From an uncultured Geobacter sp. (GTDB lineage Bacteria > Desulfobacterota > Desulfuromonadia > Geobacterales > DSM-12255), in assembly GCA_937871715.1 (NCBI GenBank), contig CALMOE010000039.1, forward strand, positions 1 through 54,918: a stretch of DNA of 54,918 nucleotides, in the 5' to 3' direction. This document shows positions 8,363-17,264 of the stretch, one piece after another. A model generated the notes under the pieces. That model did no database searches. It was not told where the DNA came from and was given only the letters and a program-made list of their open reading frames with translations. The first letter of the stretch is position 1. Each line of letters opens with the position of its first letter. A program made the position numbers and the translations under genes.

Positions 8363-10600
8363 CTAAGCACATTCGCTGTAGCCGCAGACGTGGCAAACCG
8401 AGCAGCCACCTTCGTGCTCCACCGGGCCGCCGCACTCGGGGCAGGCGCCCCGGGCCGCGGCGGTCTTCTCAATGCCGGTGTCGTAGCCGGCGGCGTGCAT
8501 GTGGGCCTGGATCGCCTTGGCCACCGCGTCGGCGCAGGAGAGGACCTTGCTCTCGCCGAAGCCGGCGGGACAGTGGCAGGAGATTCCCAGGAGCTGCTTC
8601 ACCACCTGGCGTGCCTGTACGCCGCTGCGCCAGGCAAGGGAGACCATCCGGCCGAGGGCCTCGGCCTGGGAGGCGGCGCATCCGCCAGCCTTGCCCATGG
8701 TGGTGAAAAGCTCGAACAGGCCGGACTTGTCCTCGTTGACCGTGATGTACAGGGGGCCGCAGCCGGTCTGCATCTGGTAGGTCCAACCCTTGAGGGCCTT
8801 GGGGCGCTCCCGCTTGATTGTGCGCTTCTCCTCCAGAACCGGAGCTGCCACAGCCTCGACCTTCTCCTCCTTCTTCACCGTGGAGAGGACCTGCTCGTCG
8901 CGGGAGCCGTCGCGGTAGATGGTTACCCCTTTGCAGCCTGCCTGGTAGGCGAGGCGGTAGACCTTCTCCACATCATCCATGGTGGCGTAGTTGGGGAAAT
9001 TGACAGTCTTGGAGACGGCGTTGTCCGTAAATTTCTGGAAGGCTGCCTGCATGGCGATATGCTCTTCCGGAGTTATGTCATGGGCGGTGACGAACACGTC
9101 CCGCAGTGCCGGCGGCACCTCGTGAATGTCGTGCACGGTGCCGTGCTCGGCGATCTTCTCCAGGAGCTCCTGGGAGAGGAACCCCTGATCCTTGGCGAGC
9201 TTCTCGAATATCGGATTGACCTCGAACAGCTTGGTGCCGTCCATGACGTTCTTGACGAAGGAGACGGCGAAGAGTGGCTCCACTCCGGAAGAGGCATTGG
9301 CGATGATGGAGATGGTGCCGGTGGGGGCGATGGTGGTTACCGTTGCGTTCCTTATAGGCTCCAGCCCCGGTTTGTCGTAGATGGAACCCTTGAAGTTGGG
9401 GAATGCACCACGCACCTTGGCCAGATCGCGGGAGTAGGCGTGCCCCTCGTCGTTGATGAACTTCATCACCTTCTCACCTAGGTTGCAGGCCTCCGATGAG
9501 GAGTAGGGGATACCCAGGAGGATGAGCATATCTGCCCACCCCATGACCCCAAGGCCTATCTTGCGGTTGGAGCGGGTCATCTTGTCGATCTGCTCTAGGG
9601 GGTAGTTGTTGACTTCTATGACGTTATCGAGGAAGTGAACTGCCAAGCGGACTGTCTCCTTCAGCTTGCTCCAGTCAACGTCACCACCCTTGACCATCTT
9701 CCCAAGGTTGATTGAGCCCAGGTTGCACGACTCATAGGGGAGGAGGGGCTGCTCACCGCAGGGGTTGGTGGACTCGATCTCGCCGATGTGGGGGGTTGGG
9801 TTGTCCCTGTTGAGGCGATCGAGGAAGATGATCCCCGGCTCGCCATTCTCCCATGCCTGCTTGACGATACGGTGGAAAACCTTGCGGGCGTTGAGGGAGC
9901 CGCATACCTCCTTGCTGCGCGGGTTGATCAGGTTGTACTCCTGGTCCTTTTCCACAGCCTCCATGAACTTTTCGGTGATCCCCACGGAGATATTGAAGTT
10001 GTTGAGCTGCTTCTGGTCGGCCTTGCACATGATGAAATCCATGATGTTCGGGTGATCTACCCTCAGGATCCCCATGTTGGCGCCGCGGCGGGTACCACCC
10101 TGCTTGATGGTCTCAGTGGCCACATCGAAGACCCGCATGAAGGAGAGGGGGCCGGAGGAGATGCCGGTGGTGGACATGACCACGTCATTGGCCGGGCGGA
10201 GGCGGGAGAAGGAGAAGCCGGTGCCGCCCCCAGACTTGTGGATCAGGGCGGTGTACTTGACGGCATCGAAGATCTCGTCCATGGAGTCCCCGACCGGGAG
10301 GACGAAGCAGGCCGAGAGCTGCCCCAGTTCGCGGCCGGCGTTCATCAGGGTGGGGGAGTTGGGGAGAAACTCCATGTTGGCCATGATCGAGTAGAACTGG
10401 TCGGAACGGGCCTTGACGTCTGCCTTCTTGTCGAATACCGCATCTGCTGCGGCAATGGAGTCAGCAACCCTGCGGAAAAGATCGGCCGGCGCCTCCAGCG
10501 GCTTGCCGCTTGTATCCCTCTTCAGGTAACGTTTCTCCAGAACCGTAACTGCGTTGGGTGAGAGGGCCGGGGGGAAGTTGTTGGGTGTCTTGTTCGCCAT
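8363..10600 (-). CDS. nrdJ: Adenosylcobalamin-dependent (class II) ribonucleotide reductase
   Basis: The 745-residue enzyme reduces ribonucleotides to deoxyribonucleotides using a B12-derived thiyl radical, which works with or without oxygen. Visible landmarks are PNSPTLMNAG and a conserved active-site Cys in LSACFVLPV, then the catalytic NPCGEQ segment with Cys and Glu, and TGTISIIA near the middle of the C-terminal half. The C-terminus holds the vitamin B12-dependent-type tail with CPECGG and CSVCHVCGYSEC cysteines, a redox/zinc site typical of NrdJ. The ribosome site is AAGGAG. The gene is monocistronic between a promoter carrying two NrdR-like boxes and a strong terminator. Confidence 0.95.
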   Translation of the reverse strand: MANKTPNNFPPALSPNAVTVLEKRYLKRDTSGKPLEAPADLFRRVADSIAAADAVFDKKADVKARSDQFYSIMANMEFLPNSPTLMNAGRELGQLSACFVLPVGDSMDEIFDAVKYTALIHKSGGGTGFSFSRLRPANDVVMSTTGISSGPLSFMRVFDVATETIKQGGTRRGANMGILRVDHPNIMDFIMCKADQKQLNNFNISVGITEKFMEAVEKDQEYNLINPRSKEVCGSLNARKVFHRIVKQAWENGEPGIIFLDRLNRDNPTPHIGEIESTNPCGEQPLLPYESCNLGSINLGKMVKGGDVDWSKLKETVRLAVHFLDNVIEVNNYPLEQIDKMTRSNRKIGLGVMGWADMLILLGIPYSSSEACNLGEKVMKFINDEGHAYSRDLAKVRGAFPNFKGSIYDKPGLEPIRNATVTTIAPTGTISIIANASSGVEPLFAVSFVKNVMDGTKLFEVNPIFEKLAKDQGFLSQELLEKIAEHGTVHDIHEVPPALRDVFVTAHDITPEEHIAMQAAFQKFTDNAVSKTVNFPNYATMDDVEKVYRLAYQAGCKGVTIYRDGSRDEQVLSTVKKEEKVEAVAAPVLEEKRTIKRERPKALKGWTYQMQTGCGPLYITVNEDKSGLFELFTTMGKAGGCAASQAEALGRMVSLAWRSGVQARQVVKQLLGISCHCPAGFGESKVLSCADAVAKAIQAHMHAAGYDTGIEKTAAARGACPECGGPVEHEGGCSVCHVCGYSECA

Positions 10601-10635
10601 GGTGATAACTCCTTGATTTATGATAAAGAGGCAAT

Positions 10636-10683
10636 ATCCTAGATTTAGTGCAGTGATGCGGAATTAACCACAAGATATATGGG
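10636..10683 (-). promoter_or_regulatory. Tandem NrdR-like boxes upstream of nrdJ
   Basis: Two 16-bp elements on the minus strand, at 10668-10683 and 10636-10651, each agree with the NrdR palindrome (acaCwAtATaTwGtgt) at about 11 of 16 positions. They start exactly 32 bp apart, about three helical turns, as expected for cooperative NrdR binding. The first lies between the -35 and -10 and the second near the transcription start. Repression of nrdJ by dATP/ATP-bound NrdR is therefore likely. Confidence 0.7.
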
Positions 10684-10691
10684 GGTGTCAA
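10663..10691 (-). promoter_or_regulatory. Sigma70-type promoter of nrdJ
   Basis: A perfect -35 TTGACA (10686-10691) and a -10-like GTTAAT (10663-10668) are spaced by 17 bp on the minus strand, about 60 bp before the nrdJ start codon. The upstream NrdR-like box lies in the spacer. Confidence 0.65.
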
Positions 10692-10829
10692 GAGGTTTTG
10701 CATTAAATTCATAAACCATTGATAATCCGGGCAATACGTACTCGGGACAGATAATTAATGTAAATCAATGCCACAATCCCTCTGCATATTCCTGTAAGGT
10801 AAACTTGAAAAAATACCCGTATGCACAAG

Positions 10830-10838
10830 TGTTATAAT
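10830..10838 (+). promoter_or_regulatory. Extended -10 promoter for the GAF-GGDEF gene
   Basis: TGTTATAAT is a perfect TATAAT with an upstream TG, an extended -10. A TTGAAA at 10805 is 22 bp away, too far for a normal -35. The element sits about 58 bp before the start codon in the 295-bp divergent region shared with nrdJ; apart from the nrdJ elements I see nothing else there. Confidence 0.55.
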
Positions 10839-10895
10839 TTACAAAAAGGGGCTAGTGTGATAATCAAGAGAGGATTATTTTAATGGAGAAAAGAA

Positions 10896-11951
10896 ATGCT
10901 AAGTATAAATGAGTCCACCAGCGAAGGGCTGCAGAAACAGATAGATGCCCTCAGGGATCTCATAGAAGTAGCAAAGACGGTGGTATCCACCCTGGATCTT
11001 GATACCCTGCTGCAGGCAATCATGATAAGCGCCATGCATTATGCCGAAACCCCGGCGGGCAGCGTTGCCCTTTACGATGCCCGCAACAAGGAGTTGTCCC
11101 TACATGTGCACCGCGGACTGTCATCCGAATTCGTACAGGTGGAACGCTGGCAGGTGCACCAGGGTGGGCTCACCGAGCAAATCCTCAACTCAGGGGAGAC
11201 TTTCATCGTCTCCGACACCCTAGAGAGCCCTTTTTTCAATAATCCACTGGCAGTCAAGGAGGGGATCCGCTCCCTCATCTGTGTTCCCCTGATATTCCAG
11301 GACGAGATCGTGGGCATCCTCTATCTGGATGATTTCGTCCCGCGCCAGTTCGACCGTGGCAGGCTGGAGCTGTTATCAATCCTCTCCTCCTTTGCCGCAT
11401 TGGCGATTCACAATGCCAGGCTGCACAACCGCACCAAGCTGATGGCCATTACCGACTACCTTACCGGTCTGCACAATCACCGCTACTTCCAGCAGATATT
11501 CAATCAGGAGTTGGGGAGAGCTCGGCGCTACAACAAGGTAATGTCGATGATCATCCTCGACGTGGACAACTTCAAGTCATTCAATGACAGGTTCGGTCAC
11601 GCGGTTGGCGACAAGGTGCTCATCGCCATAGGGGACATCATCACCCGCTCCCTGCGCAAGGTGGACTTCGCCTTCCGGTACGGTGGGGAGGAATTCGTCA
11701 TAATCCTGCCGGAAACATCCCAGGAAAATTCCGTCATGACCGCCGACCGCCTGAGACAGAAGATAGCCGAGGAGGCTGGACCCAGTGTTGAAGAATCAGG
11801 TGGTATACCAATTACCGTGAGTGCCGGTGTCGCAACCTATCCGGACAACGGCACCAGCAGGGAAGATCTCTTTTCCCTCATGGACAGCTTCCTCTACAAA
11901 GCGAAAACCATGGGGAAAAACCGCGTCTACCACTCAGCCATAACCCCTTAA
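10896..11951 (+). CDS. GAF-GGDEF diguanylate cyclase
   Basis: The 351-residue protein has a GAF sensor domain (about 20-180) and a GGDEF domain (about 185-345) with the active motif GGEEF at 263-267. An inhibitory-site RxxD (254-257) lies five residues before it, so product feedback is likely. The substrate-selecting residue is Asp239 in GHAVGD. This matters because Hypr enzymes of Geobacter that make cGAMP have Ser at this point; here the canonical Asp predicts c-di-GMP. No membrane segment is seen, so it is cytoplasmic. It is the first gene of a plus-strand run, with the beta-helix gene nine bases later. Confidence 0.92.
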   Translation: MLSINESTSEGLQKQIDALRDLIEVAKTVVSTLDLDTLLQAIMISAMHYAETPAGSVALYDARNKELSLHVHRGLSSEFVQVERWQVHQGGLTEQILNSGETFIVSDTLESPFFNNPLAVKEGIRSLICVPLIFQDEIVGILYLDDFVPRQFDRGRLELLSILSSFAALAIHNARLHNRTKLMAITDYLTGLHNHRYFQQIFNQELGRARRYNKVMSMIILDVDNFKSFNDRFGHAVGDKVLIAIGDIITRSLRKVDFAFRYGGEEFVIILPETSQENSVMTADRLRQKIAEEAGPSVEESGGIPITVSAGVATYPDNGTSREDLFSLMDSFLYKAKTMGKNRVYHSAITP

Positions 11952-11960
11952 GAAAGACAG

Positions 11961-13334
11961 GTGCAAGCTTTGTCCTCCCCATCTCTACGGCCACTGGTCT
12001 GCACCCTGGCTGTTTTACTACTTCTCATATCTTCCGACCTGCACGGAGCCTGGAACTGGAATTTTCCCTTCTACCATGACATGTCGGAGTTGAAGAGCCC
12101 GTCAATTGAAGTCAGCAGGACAGAGGGTGACGAAATGCCGCGGGCCACATCATCCTCGCCTACTGAGCCAGCAGCAGTCACTCGCATCCCCCTCATTGAG
12201 ACCCGGCAGGGAGCAGATGTGCCCCCCCCACCTACGCTAGGTAAAGATGCAGAGCCCGTATCACCCATCCAGGAAATCCATAGTCAGTCAGGGCAGCCTA
12301 CCAGCAAGGAGGAGCAGATTGTCGAGACATCAGGCAAGCTGGCGCCTTTTGCAGATGCCCGGAGAGTGCCAGAAACTTTTTACACGCAAGACACTCTCTG
12401 GGAAGGGAAACTTCAACTTGACGGTTGGGTAACGGTTGCCCCCCAGGCAACTCTGACCATCTCCCCCGGGACAACGGTTCGAGTCGCACCCGGCAAAGGG
12501 ATTAATATCCAGGGAAGGATTGTCATCAAGGGAACAGCCGAAATGCCGGTGCTCATCTCCTCCCTGGCCCACAACACCGCTCCCGGGGGGTGGCGAGGCA
12601 TCATCTTCACTGCCACCGAGAAGAAGAACATGCTAGAAAACGTTGTAATTGAAGGGGCCGAGACCGGCATCCAGGCACGTTTTTCAAACTTCACCTCCGG
12701 GTGGCTCTCCGTAAGCCGGTGCAAAAGCGGCATCCGACTGCAGGATAGTGTGGCCACCCTGAGTGACGGAGTGATAGCAGAGAACAGCAGCGGCATAATA
12801 GCGGACAATAGCGAACTTACCATCAACTCCATCAACCTGGAGAGAAACCGCGCCGGAATTACCATTGGCAAATCAGCCCTCATGGGCACTGACGTGACAA
12901 TGAGAGGTAACGACGGCTGCGGCCTGAGTGCCGACGGCTCCCAGCTGAAACTTGAGCGTTTCAGTGTCACAACAAGTGAAAACGGAGCCTGCCTGACAAC
13001 GGTAGAAGGGTCAATAAGCAGCTCGGCGTTCAAAGACAACAGGGAATCGGGACTGGTGCTGAGCGCATCGCGGCTAAGGCTCAGTGGCAACATCTTCAGC
13101 GGAAACAGGGTTGGCATTCAGAGTGCCGACCACCTCCCGGCACTCTGGGATAATGCATTAATCAACAACAGAAGTTATAATATTCTCTATCTGGGAGATG
13201 AGCCGTTCCATGCAGGCGGGAACTGGTTCGGAGAAGAGGATCGGGATAAAAGCGAGCTGAGCGTCTTTAGCAAAAAACCTGTAATGGTCAGGATCGAACC
13301 TCTGCTGAAAGCCAACCCATACAGCGGCAAATGA
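11961..13334 (+). CDS. Secreted right-handed beta-helix protein
   Basis: The 457-residue protein starts at GTG with a signal peptide (hydrophobic CTLAVLLLLISS, cleavage near DLHGA). About 100 residues of Pro/Ser/Glu-rich linker follow. From about 150 on, repeated short strands with Asn, Gly and Ile ladders (such as LSDGVIAENSSGIIADNSEL) indicate a NosD/pectate-lyase-like parallel beta-helix. No catalytic carbohydrate-cleaving residues are evident, so a structural or glycan-binding role in the periplasm or outside is as likely as an enzymatic one. It follows the diguanylate cyclase by nine bases, which suggests shared expression. Confidence 0.75.
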   Translation: MQALSSPSLRPLVCTLAVLLLLISSDLHGAWNWNFPFYHDMSELKSPSIEVSRTEGDEMPRATSSSPTEPAAVTRIPLIETRQGADVPPPPTLGKDAEPVSPIQEIHSQSGQPTSKEEQIVETSGKLAPFADARRVPETFYTQDTLWEGKLQLDGWVTVAPQATLTISPGTTVRVAPGKGINIQGRIVIKGTAEMPVLISSLAHNTAPGGWRGIIFTATEKKNMLENVVIEGAETGIQARFSNFTSGWLSVSRCKSGIRLQDSVATLSDGVIAENSSGIIADNSELTINSINLERNRAGITIGKSALMGTDVTMRGNDGCGLSADGSQLKLERFSVTTSENGACLTTVEGSISSSAFKDNRESGLVLSASRLRLSGNIFSGNRVGIQSADHLPALWDNALINNRSYNILYLGDEPFHAGGNWFGEEDRDKSELSVFSKKPVMVRIEPLLKANPYSGK

Positions 13335-13369
13335 GCCTTAATCTACAAGGATAGAGTCGGCAAATCGGC

Positions 13370-14530
13370 ATGTCATCGATAAACCAAATATATCTAGATA
13401 ACGCCGCCACAACATACCCAAAGCCGGAAGAGGTCTACAAGGCAGTAGACCTGACCTTGAGAAGCATTGGGGTTGCCCCTGGACGGGGAGGCCACGCCCG
13501 TTCCATGGAGGCGGCAAGAGTAGTGTTCCGCACAAGGGAGCTGCTGGCAGACCTACTCGGCATAGGCGATTCTAGCCGGATAATCTTCACCCACAGCGCG
13601 ACTGAAGCCATCAACCTGGCCATCAAGGGGGCCATCAAGCCGGGTGACCATGTGGTTACCACGACCATGGAACACAACTCCATGGCCAGGCCACTGCATA
13701 ACGCCGCGTCATCCGGCGCCGAAATCACCTGGGTGCAGGCCGATGCAGACGGCTACGTGACAAGGGCGCAGATTGAGGCCGCCCTCAGGCCTGAGACAAA
13801 GATGGTTGCCATGACCCACTGCTCCAATGTGACCGGGTCAGTCAACCCGGTGGAAGAGATCGGTCCTCTGCTCCGCAGTCGCGGCATTCTCTTCCTGGTA
13901 GACGGTGCCCAGAGTTGCGGCTGCTATCCCATTGACATCTCTACCATGTGTATCGATCTGTTCGCCGCACCGGGTCATAAGGGGCTTTACGGGCCACCCG
14001 GCACCGGTTTTCTCTATGTTGCGCCTGGAATCGACCTGCACCCCCTTATCCACGGCGGAACAGGCAGCGGCTCTTCGGAACTGAACCAGCCGCAAACTCT
14101 ACCCGAACGCCATGAGAGCGGTACAATGAATACCCCGGCGATTGCCGGACTCCTCGCCGGAGTAGAGTTCGTTGCCCAAAGGGGGATCGATTCGATCCAC
14201 GCCTATGAAATGGATTTGTTGGAGCGTCTGGAAAAGGGGATTTGCGGTATTCAGGGGGTAACTGTTTATAATGCAGCGAGTAAAAAACCAAAATGTGCCG
14301 TCACCTCACTGACTATGGAGAAGAAGGATTCAGCCACTATAGGTTTTTTACTGGAGCATGAATACGGCATCTCCGTTCGCGTCGGGTTGCACTGCGCCCC
14401 CCTTGCCCATAAGACCATCGGCACCTACCCGGAAGGGACAGTCAGGATAAGCCCTGCACTGTTCAATACAGCCTCGGACATAGATCGGCTGATTTTCGCC
14501 CTAGGAGCAATTTCCTCGATGCACACCTGA
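13370..14530 (+). CDS. Class V aminotransferase, cysteine desulfurase-like (TIGR01977 type)
   Basis: The 386-residue PLP enzyme has the N-terminal YLDNAATTYPKP, GRGGHARS, the TMEHNS segment, the cofactor Asp in VDGAQS, and the Schiff-base Lys204 in APGHKG. Near the C-terminus GLHCAP carries the Cys expected in cysteine desulfurase/selenocysteine lyase relatives. These features match the TIGR01977 subgroup, separate from housekeeping IscS. It probably mobilises sulfur (or selenium), but the acceptor is unknown and no Fe-S scaffold gene is adjacent. Confidence 0.88.
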   Translation: MSSINQIYLDNAATTYPKPEEVYKAVDLTLRSIGVAPGRGGHARSMEAARVVFRTRELLADLLGIGDSSRIIFTHSATEAINLAIKGAIKPGDHVVTTTMEHNSMARPLHNAASSGAEITWVQADADGYVTRAQIEAALRPETKMVAMTHCSNVTGSVNPVEEIGPLLRSRGILFLVDGAQSCGCYPIDISTMCIDLFAAPGHKGLYGPPGTGFLYVAPGIDLHPLIHGGTGSGSSELNQPQTLPERHESGTMNTPAIAGLLAGVEFVAQRGIDSIHAYEMDLLERLEKGICGIQGVTVYNAASKKPKCAVTSLTMEKKDSATIGFLLEHEYGISVRVGLHCAPLAHKTIGTYPEGTVRISPALFNTASDIDRLIFALGAISSMHT

Positions 14531-14557
14531 GCCCGGGAAAACACCAGGAGAACGGTC

Positions 14558-14830
14558 ATGAAAAACATCTTGCAGGTAATAGCCATACTAACCGTAACCA
14601 TGTTACTGGGTTGTTCGATCCCCCCGGAAAAACCGTTGACCAGACACGATCTGTACAAGACAAACATCTTCAGCGATTTCGCAATCAAGGACTCTCCCGA
14701 GAGCGTACTGGCAACGCTGAATCGCGAGGGGGAGGCGGTTTTGGAGGGTAAATCCCGTGCAGGAGACGAATACTACATAAAGCTATTGGCCACAAGTACA
14801 GGACTGAAGATACGTCTCTACGCCAAGTAA
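14558..14830 (+). CDS. Small lipoprotein of unknown function
   Basis: A 90-residue protein with a lipoprotein signal: a hydrophobic stretch ending LLGC, with Cys19 as the lipidation site. The mature part is about 70 residues, polar and mixed alpha/beta. It lies 27 bp after the aminotransferase and 11 bp before the PhoH gene, so it is probably in the same transcript. I recognise no family. Confidence 0.7.
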   Translation: MKNILQVIAILTVTMLLGCSIPPEKPLTRHDLYKTNIFSDFAIKDSPESVLATLNREGEAVLEGKSRAGDEYYIKLLATSTGLKIRLYAK

Positions 14831-14841
14831 GTGAAAGGTTA

Positions 14842-16158
14842 ATGATGAAAACATTTGTAATAGATACCAACGTCCTTCTTTACGATCCCTATGCCCTCTA
14901 CCGCTTTCAGGAGAATAACATCATCATCCCCATTACGGTTATCGAGGAGATCGACAAGTTCAAGAAGGATATGAACGAAACCGGCAGAAACGCCCGTCAA
15001 GTCTCAAGACTGCTAGACGATTTCCGTATCGGCGGCTCTCTGTCCAAAGGGGTTTCCCTCCCTTCCGGTGGCAAGCTAATGGTGGAGATTTTCGAGGACA
15101 AGGTTGTGGGCAAGCTCCCTCCGGAACTCAGGCTTGACCGGGCCGACAACAGAATTCTCGCAGTAGCCATGGACGTCATGCACAAAGAGAAACACCCGGT
15201 CATCCTGGTCTCGAAGGACACCAACCTGCGGATCAAGGCTGATGCCCTCGGCCTGGCTGCGGAGGATTACGAGTCGGACAAGGTGGATATAGAGGACCTC
15301 TATAGCGGCATGACAGAAGTCAAGGTCGAACCGGTGACCCTCGACACCTTTCATGGACAGGGATGGCTACCTCCCGTGGAAAACATCCTCCCCAACCAGT
15401 TCATTCATATGACCGACAGCACCAACCCTGACCACCACGCCACCGGCCGCTACGATAGGAGCAGTGAGAGGATCGTTCCCCTGCGCAAATTTGGTAAGGA
15501 CGGCATATGGAGCATCACCCCGCGCAACCGTGAACAGAGCTACGCCTTCGATGTCCTCCTCGACGACTCCGTCAAGCTGGTCACCCTGGTTGGAAAGGCC
15601 GGCACCGGCAAGACACTCCTTGCAATCGCCGCAGGACTGCACAAGGTTGCGGAGGAGAATGTCTATAACCGCCTGCTGGTGTCCAGGCCCGTCTTCCCCA
15701 TGGGTAGGGATATCGGTTTTCTCCCTGGTGACATCGAGGAGAAGCTGGCACCGTGGATGCAGCCGATCTTCGACAATGTGGAGTTGCTCCTCTCCGGCCA
15801 CGAGGCTGAGAAACGCCACAGCAAGGGTTACAAGGAGCTGGTCGCCATGGGTATCATGGAGATCGAGCCGCTGACTTACATCCGCGGCCGATCCATTCCC
15901 AACCAGTTCATGATAGTAGACGAGGCCCAGAATCTCACCCCCCATGAGATCAAGACCATCATAACCAGGGCAGGGGAGGGGACAAAGATCGTCCTCACCG
16001 GAGACCCGTACCAGATCGACAACCCATATGTGGACTCCTCCAGCAACGGCTTGACCTACCTGGTGGAGCGTCTAAAGAACCTGGACATTACAGGGCATGT
16101 GACGATGTCGAAAGGGGAGCGGTCTGAACTGGCGGAACTGGCCGCAAACCTGTTGTAA
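14842..16158 (+). CDS. PIN-PhoH family protein (PhoH2-type RNase/ATPase)
   Basis: The 438-residue protein joins an N-terminal PIN nuclease domain to a C-terminal PhoH ATPase. The PIN acidic residues appear in VIDTNVLLYDP (Asp8), DRADNRILA and VSKDTNLRIKA. The PhoH part has Walker A GKAGTGKT at 251-258 and Walker B MIVDEAQN with Asp360/Glu361. PhoH2 proteins of this build are reported to unwind and cut RNA. No antitoxin-like gene precedes it here; the upstream neighbour is the lipoprotein gene. The first of two consecutive ATG codons was taken as start. Confidence 0.92.
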   Translation: MMKTFVIDTNVLLYDPYALYRFQENNIIIPITVIEEIDKFKKDMNETGRNARQVSRLLDDFRIGGSLSKGVSLPSGGKLMVEIFEDKVVGKLPPELRLDRADNRILAVAMDVMHKEKHPVILVSKDTNLRIKADALGLAAEDYESDKVDIEDLYSGMTEVKVEPVTLDTFHGQGWLPPVENILPNQFIHMTDSTNPDHHATGRYDRSSERIVPLRKFGKDGIWSITPRNREQSYAFDVLLDDSVKLVTLVGKAGTGKTLLAIAAGLHKVAEENVYNRLLVSRPVFPMGRDIGFLPGDIEEKLAPWMQPIFDNVELLLSGHEAEKRHSKGYKELVAMGIMEIEPLTYIRGRSIPNQFMIVDEAQNLTPHEIKTIITRAGEGTKIVLTGDPYQIDNPYVDSSSNGLTYLVERLKNLDITGHVTMSKGERSELAELAANLL

Positions 16159-16235
16159 GTCACCTCCTTGAGAATGGAGCGGGTTCTCCTCTATTTTCTA
16201 GCAACAACCAAATCGATCAATTCGGTACATACTTA

Positions 16236-17264
16236 ATGCTTTCACTCTGCATAGAAACATCTTGTGACGAAACCGCGGCCGCGGTGGTACGGGACGGACG
16301 GACAATCCTCTCCAGCATCGTCGCCTCCCAAGTAAAAATCCATGCCGAATACGGCGGTGTTGTACCTGAAATAGCCTCTCGCAAACATCTGGAGAGCATC
16401 GATCTCGTTATAGACCATGCCCTTGCCAAGGCAGAAATAGGAATTAACGACGTCGAAGGGGTAGTTGTAACCAGAGGCCCCGGGCTCATCGGTGCCCTCC
16501 TGGTGGGAGTATGTGCCGCCAAGGGGGTGGCAATCGGCCGCAACATACCAATTGCAGCCGTTAACCACATAGAGGCACACCTCCTGGCAATACTTCTTGA
16601 GCAAGAGGTGGAGTTCCCCTTCCTCGCACTGGTGGTATCCGGTGGGCATACCCACCTATACGAAGTCAAGGGGATCGGCAGCTATCGGACCCTAGGGCAG
16701 ACCATCGACGACGCCGCAGGCGAAGCCTTCGATAAGGTCGGCAAACTGCTGGGGATCCCATATCCCGGAGGTGCTGTCATCGACAAGCTGGCACGCCAGG
16801 GGAACCCTCGCGCCATCCCGTTTCCCCGTCCGCTTCTCCACGACGGTACCCTCAATTTCAGTTTCAGCGGGCTGAAGACCGCGGTCATGACCCACCTGCG
16901 ACGCAATCCCCAATACACCGAAGAATCACTCCTTCCCGACCTGTGCGCCTCATTCCAGGAGGCGGTCTGCCAGGTTCTTACGGAGAAGGCTGCGCACGCA
17001 CTGGATCTCACCGGTTTCAACCGCCTGGTGGTTGCCGGAGGGGTCGCCTGCAACGGAGGACTGCGGAGCGCAGTGCAGGAGCTCTCCAGGAAAAGGGGGG
17101 TAAGCGTCTTCTTCCCCTCTCCGCATCTCTGCGCTGACAACGCAGCCATGCTAGGCGTACCTGGGGATTTCTACCTGACAAGGGGGCTTGGCTCCCTTGA
17201 TTTCGACGCAGTACCGAACTGGCCCCTGGATGCCATCGGTGCCTTACCGGAGCTTATGAAGTGA
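16236..17264 (+). CDS. tsaD: tRNA N6-threonylcarbamoyladenosine transferase TsaD
   Basis: The 342-residue product begins LSLCIETSCDETAAAVV and has the metal-binding VNHIEAHLLA segment and the SGGHTHLY motif, all standard for TsaD. It transfers the threonylcarbamoyl group to A37 of ANN-reading tRNAs together with TsaB and TsaE, which are not in the window. The ribosome site is weak, but the start agrees with the family's N-terminus. It overlaps rsmA (GTGA), so both RNA-modification genes are probably co-translated. Confidence 0.96.
   Translation: MLSLCIETSCDETAAAVVRDGRTILSSIVASQVKIHAEYGGVVPEIASRKHLESIDLVIDHALAKAEIGINDVEGVVVTRGPGLIGALLVGVCAAKGVAIGRNIPIAAVNHIEAHLLAILLEQEVEFPFLALVVSGGHTHLYEVKGIGSYRTLGQTIDDAAGEAFDKVGKLLGIPYPGGAVIDKLARQGNPRAIPFPRPLLHDGTLNFSFSGLKTAVMTHLRRNPQYTEESLLPDLCASFQEAVCQVLTEKAAHALDLTGFNRLVVAGGVACNGGLRSAVQELSRKRGVSVFFPSPHLCADNAAMLGVPGDFYLTRGLGSLDFDAVPNWPLDAIGALPELMK

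Noticed and set aside
8339..9481. 380-codon open frame antisense to nrdJ
   Set aside because: It is fully within nrdJ on the other strand, its translation has no recognisable motif and it follows from the G/C-rich third positions of nrdJ.
9788..10561. 257-codon open frame antisense to nrdJ
   Set aside because: Same reason: low-complexity Gly/Glu/Asp-rich translation opposite a certain gene, with no ribosome site.
10601..10895. Possible cobalamin riboswitch before the B12-dependent nrdJ
   Set aside because: Neither the B12-box (GCCACTG) nor the expected stems are present, and the leader is only about 60 bases.
16159..16235. Terminator between the PhoH gene and tsaD
   Set aside because: Only a five-pair GAGAA/TTCTC stem is visible, followed by a short mixed T tract; too weak to call.
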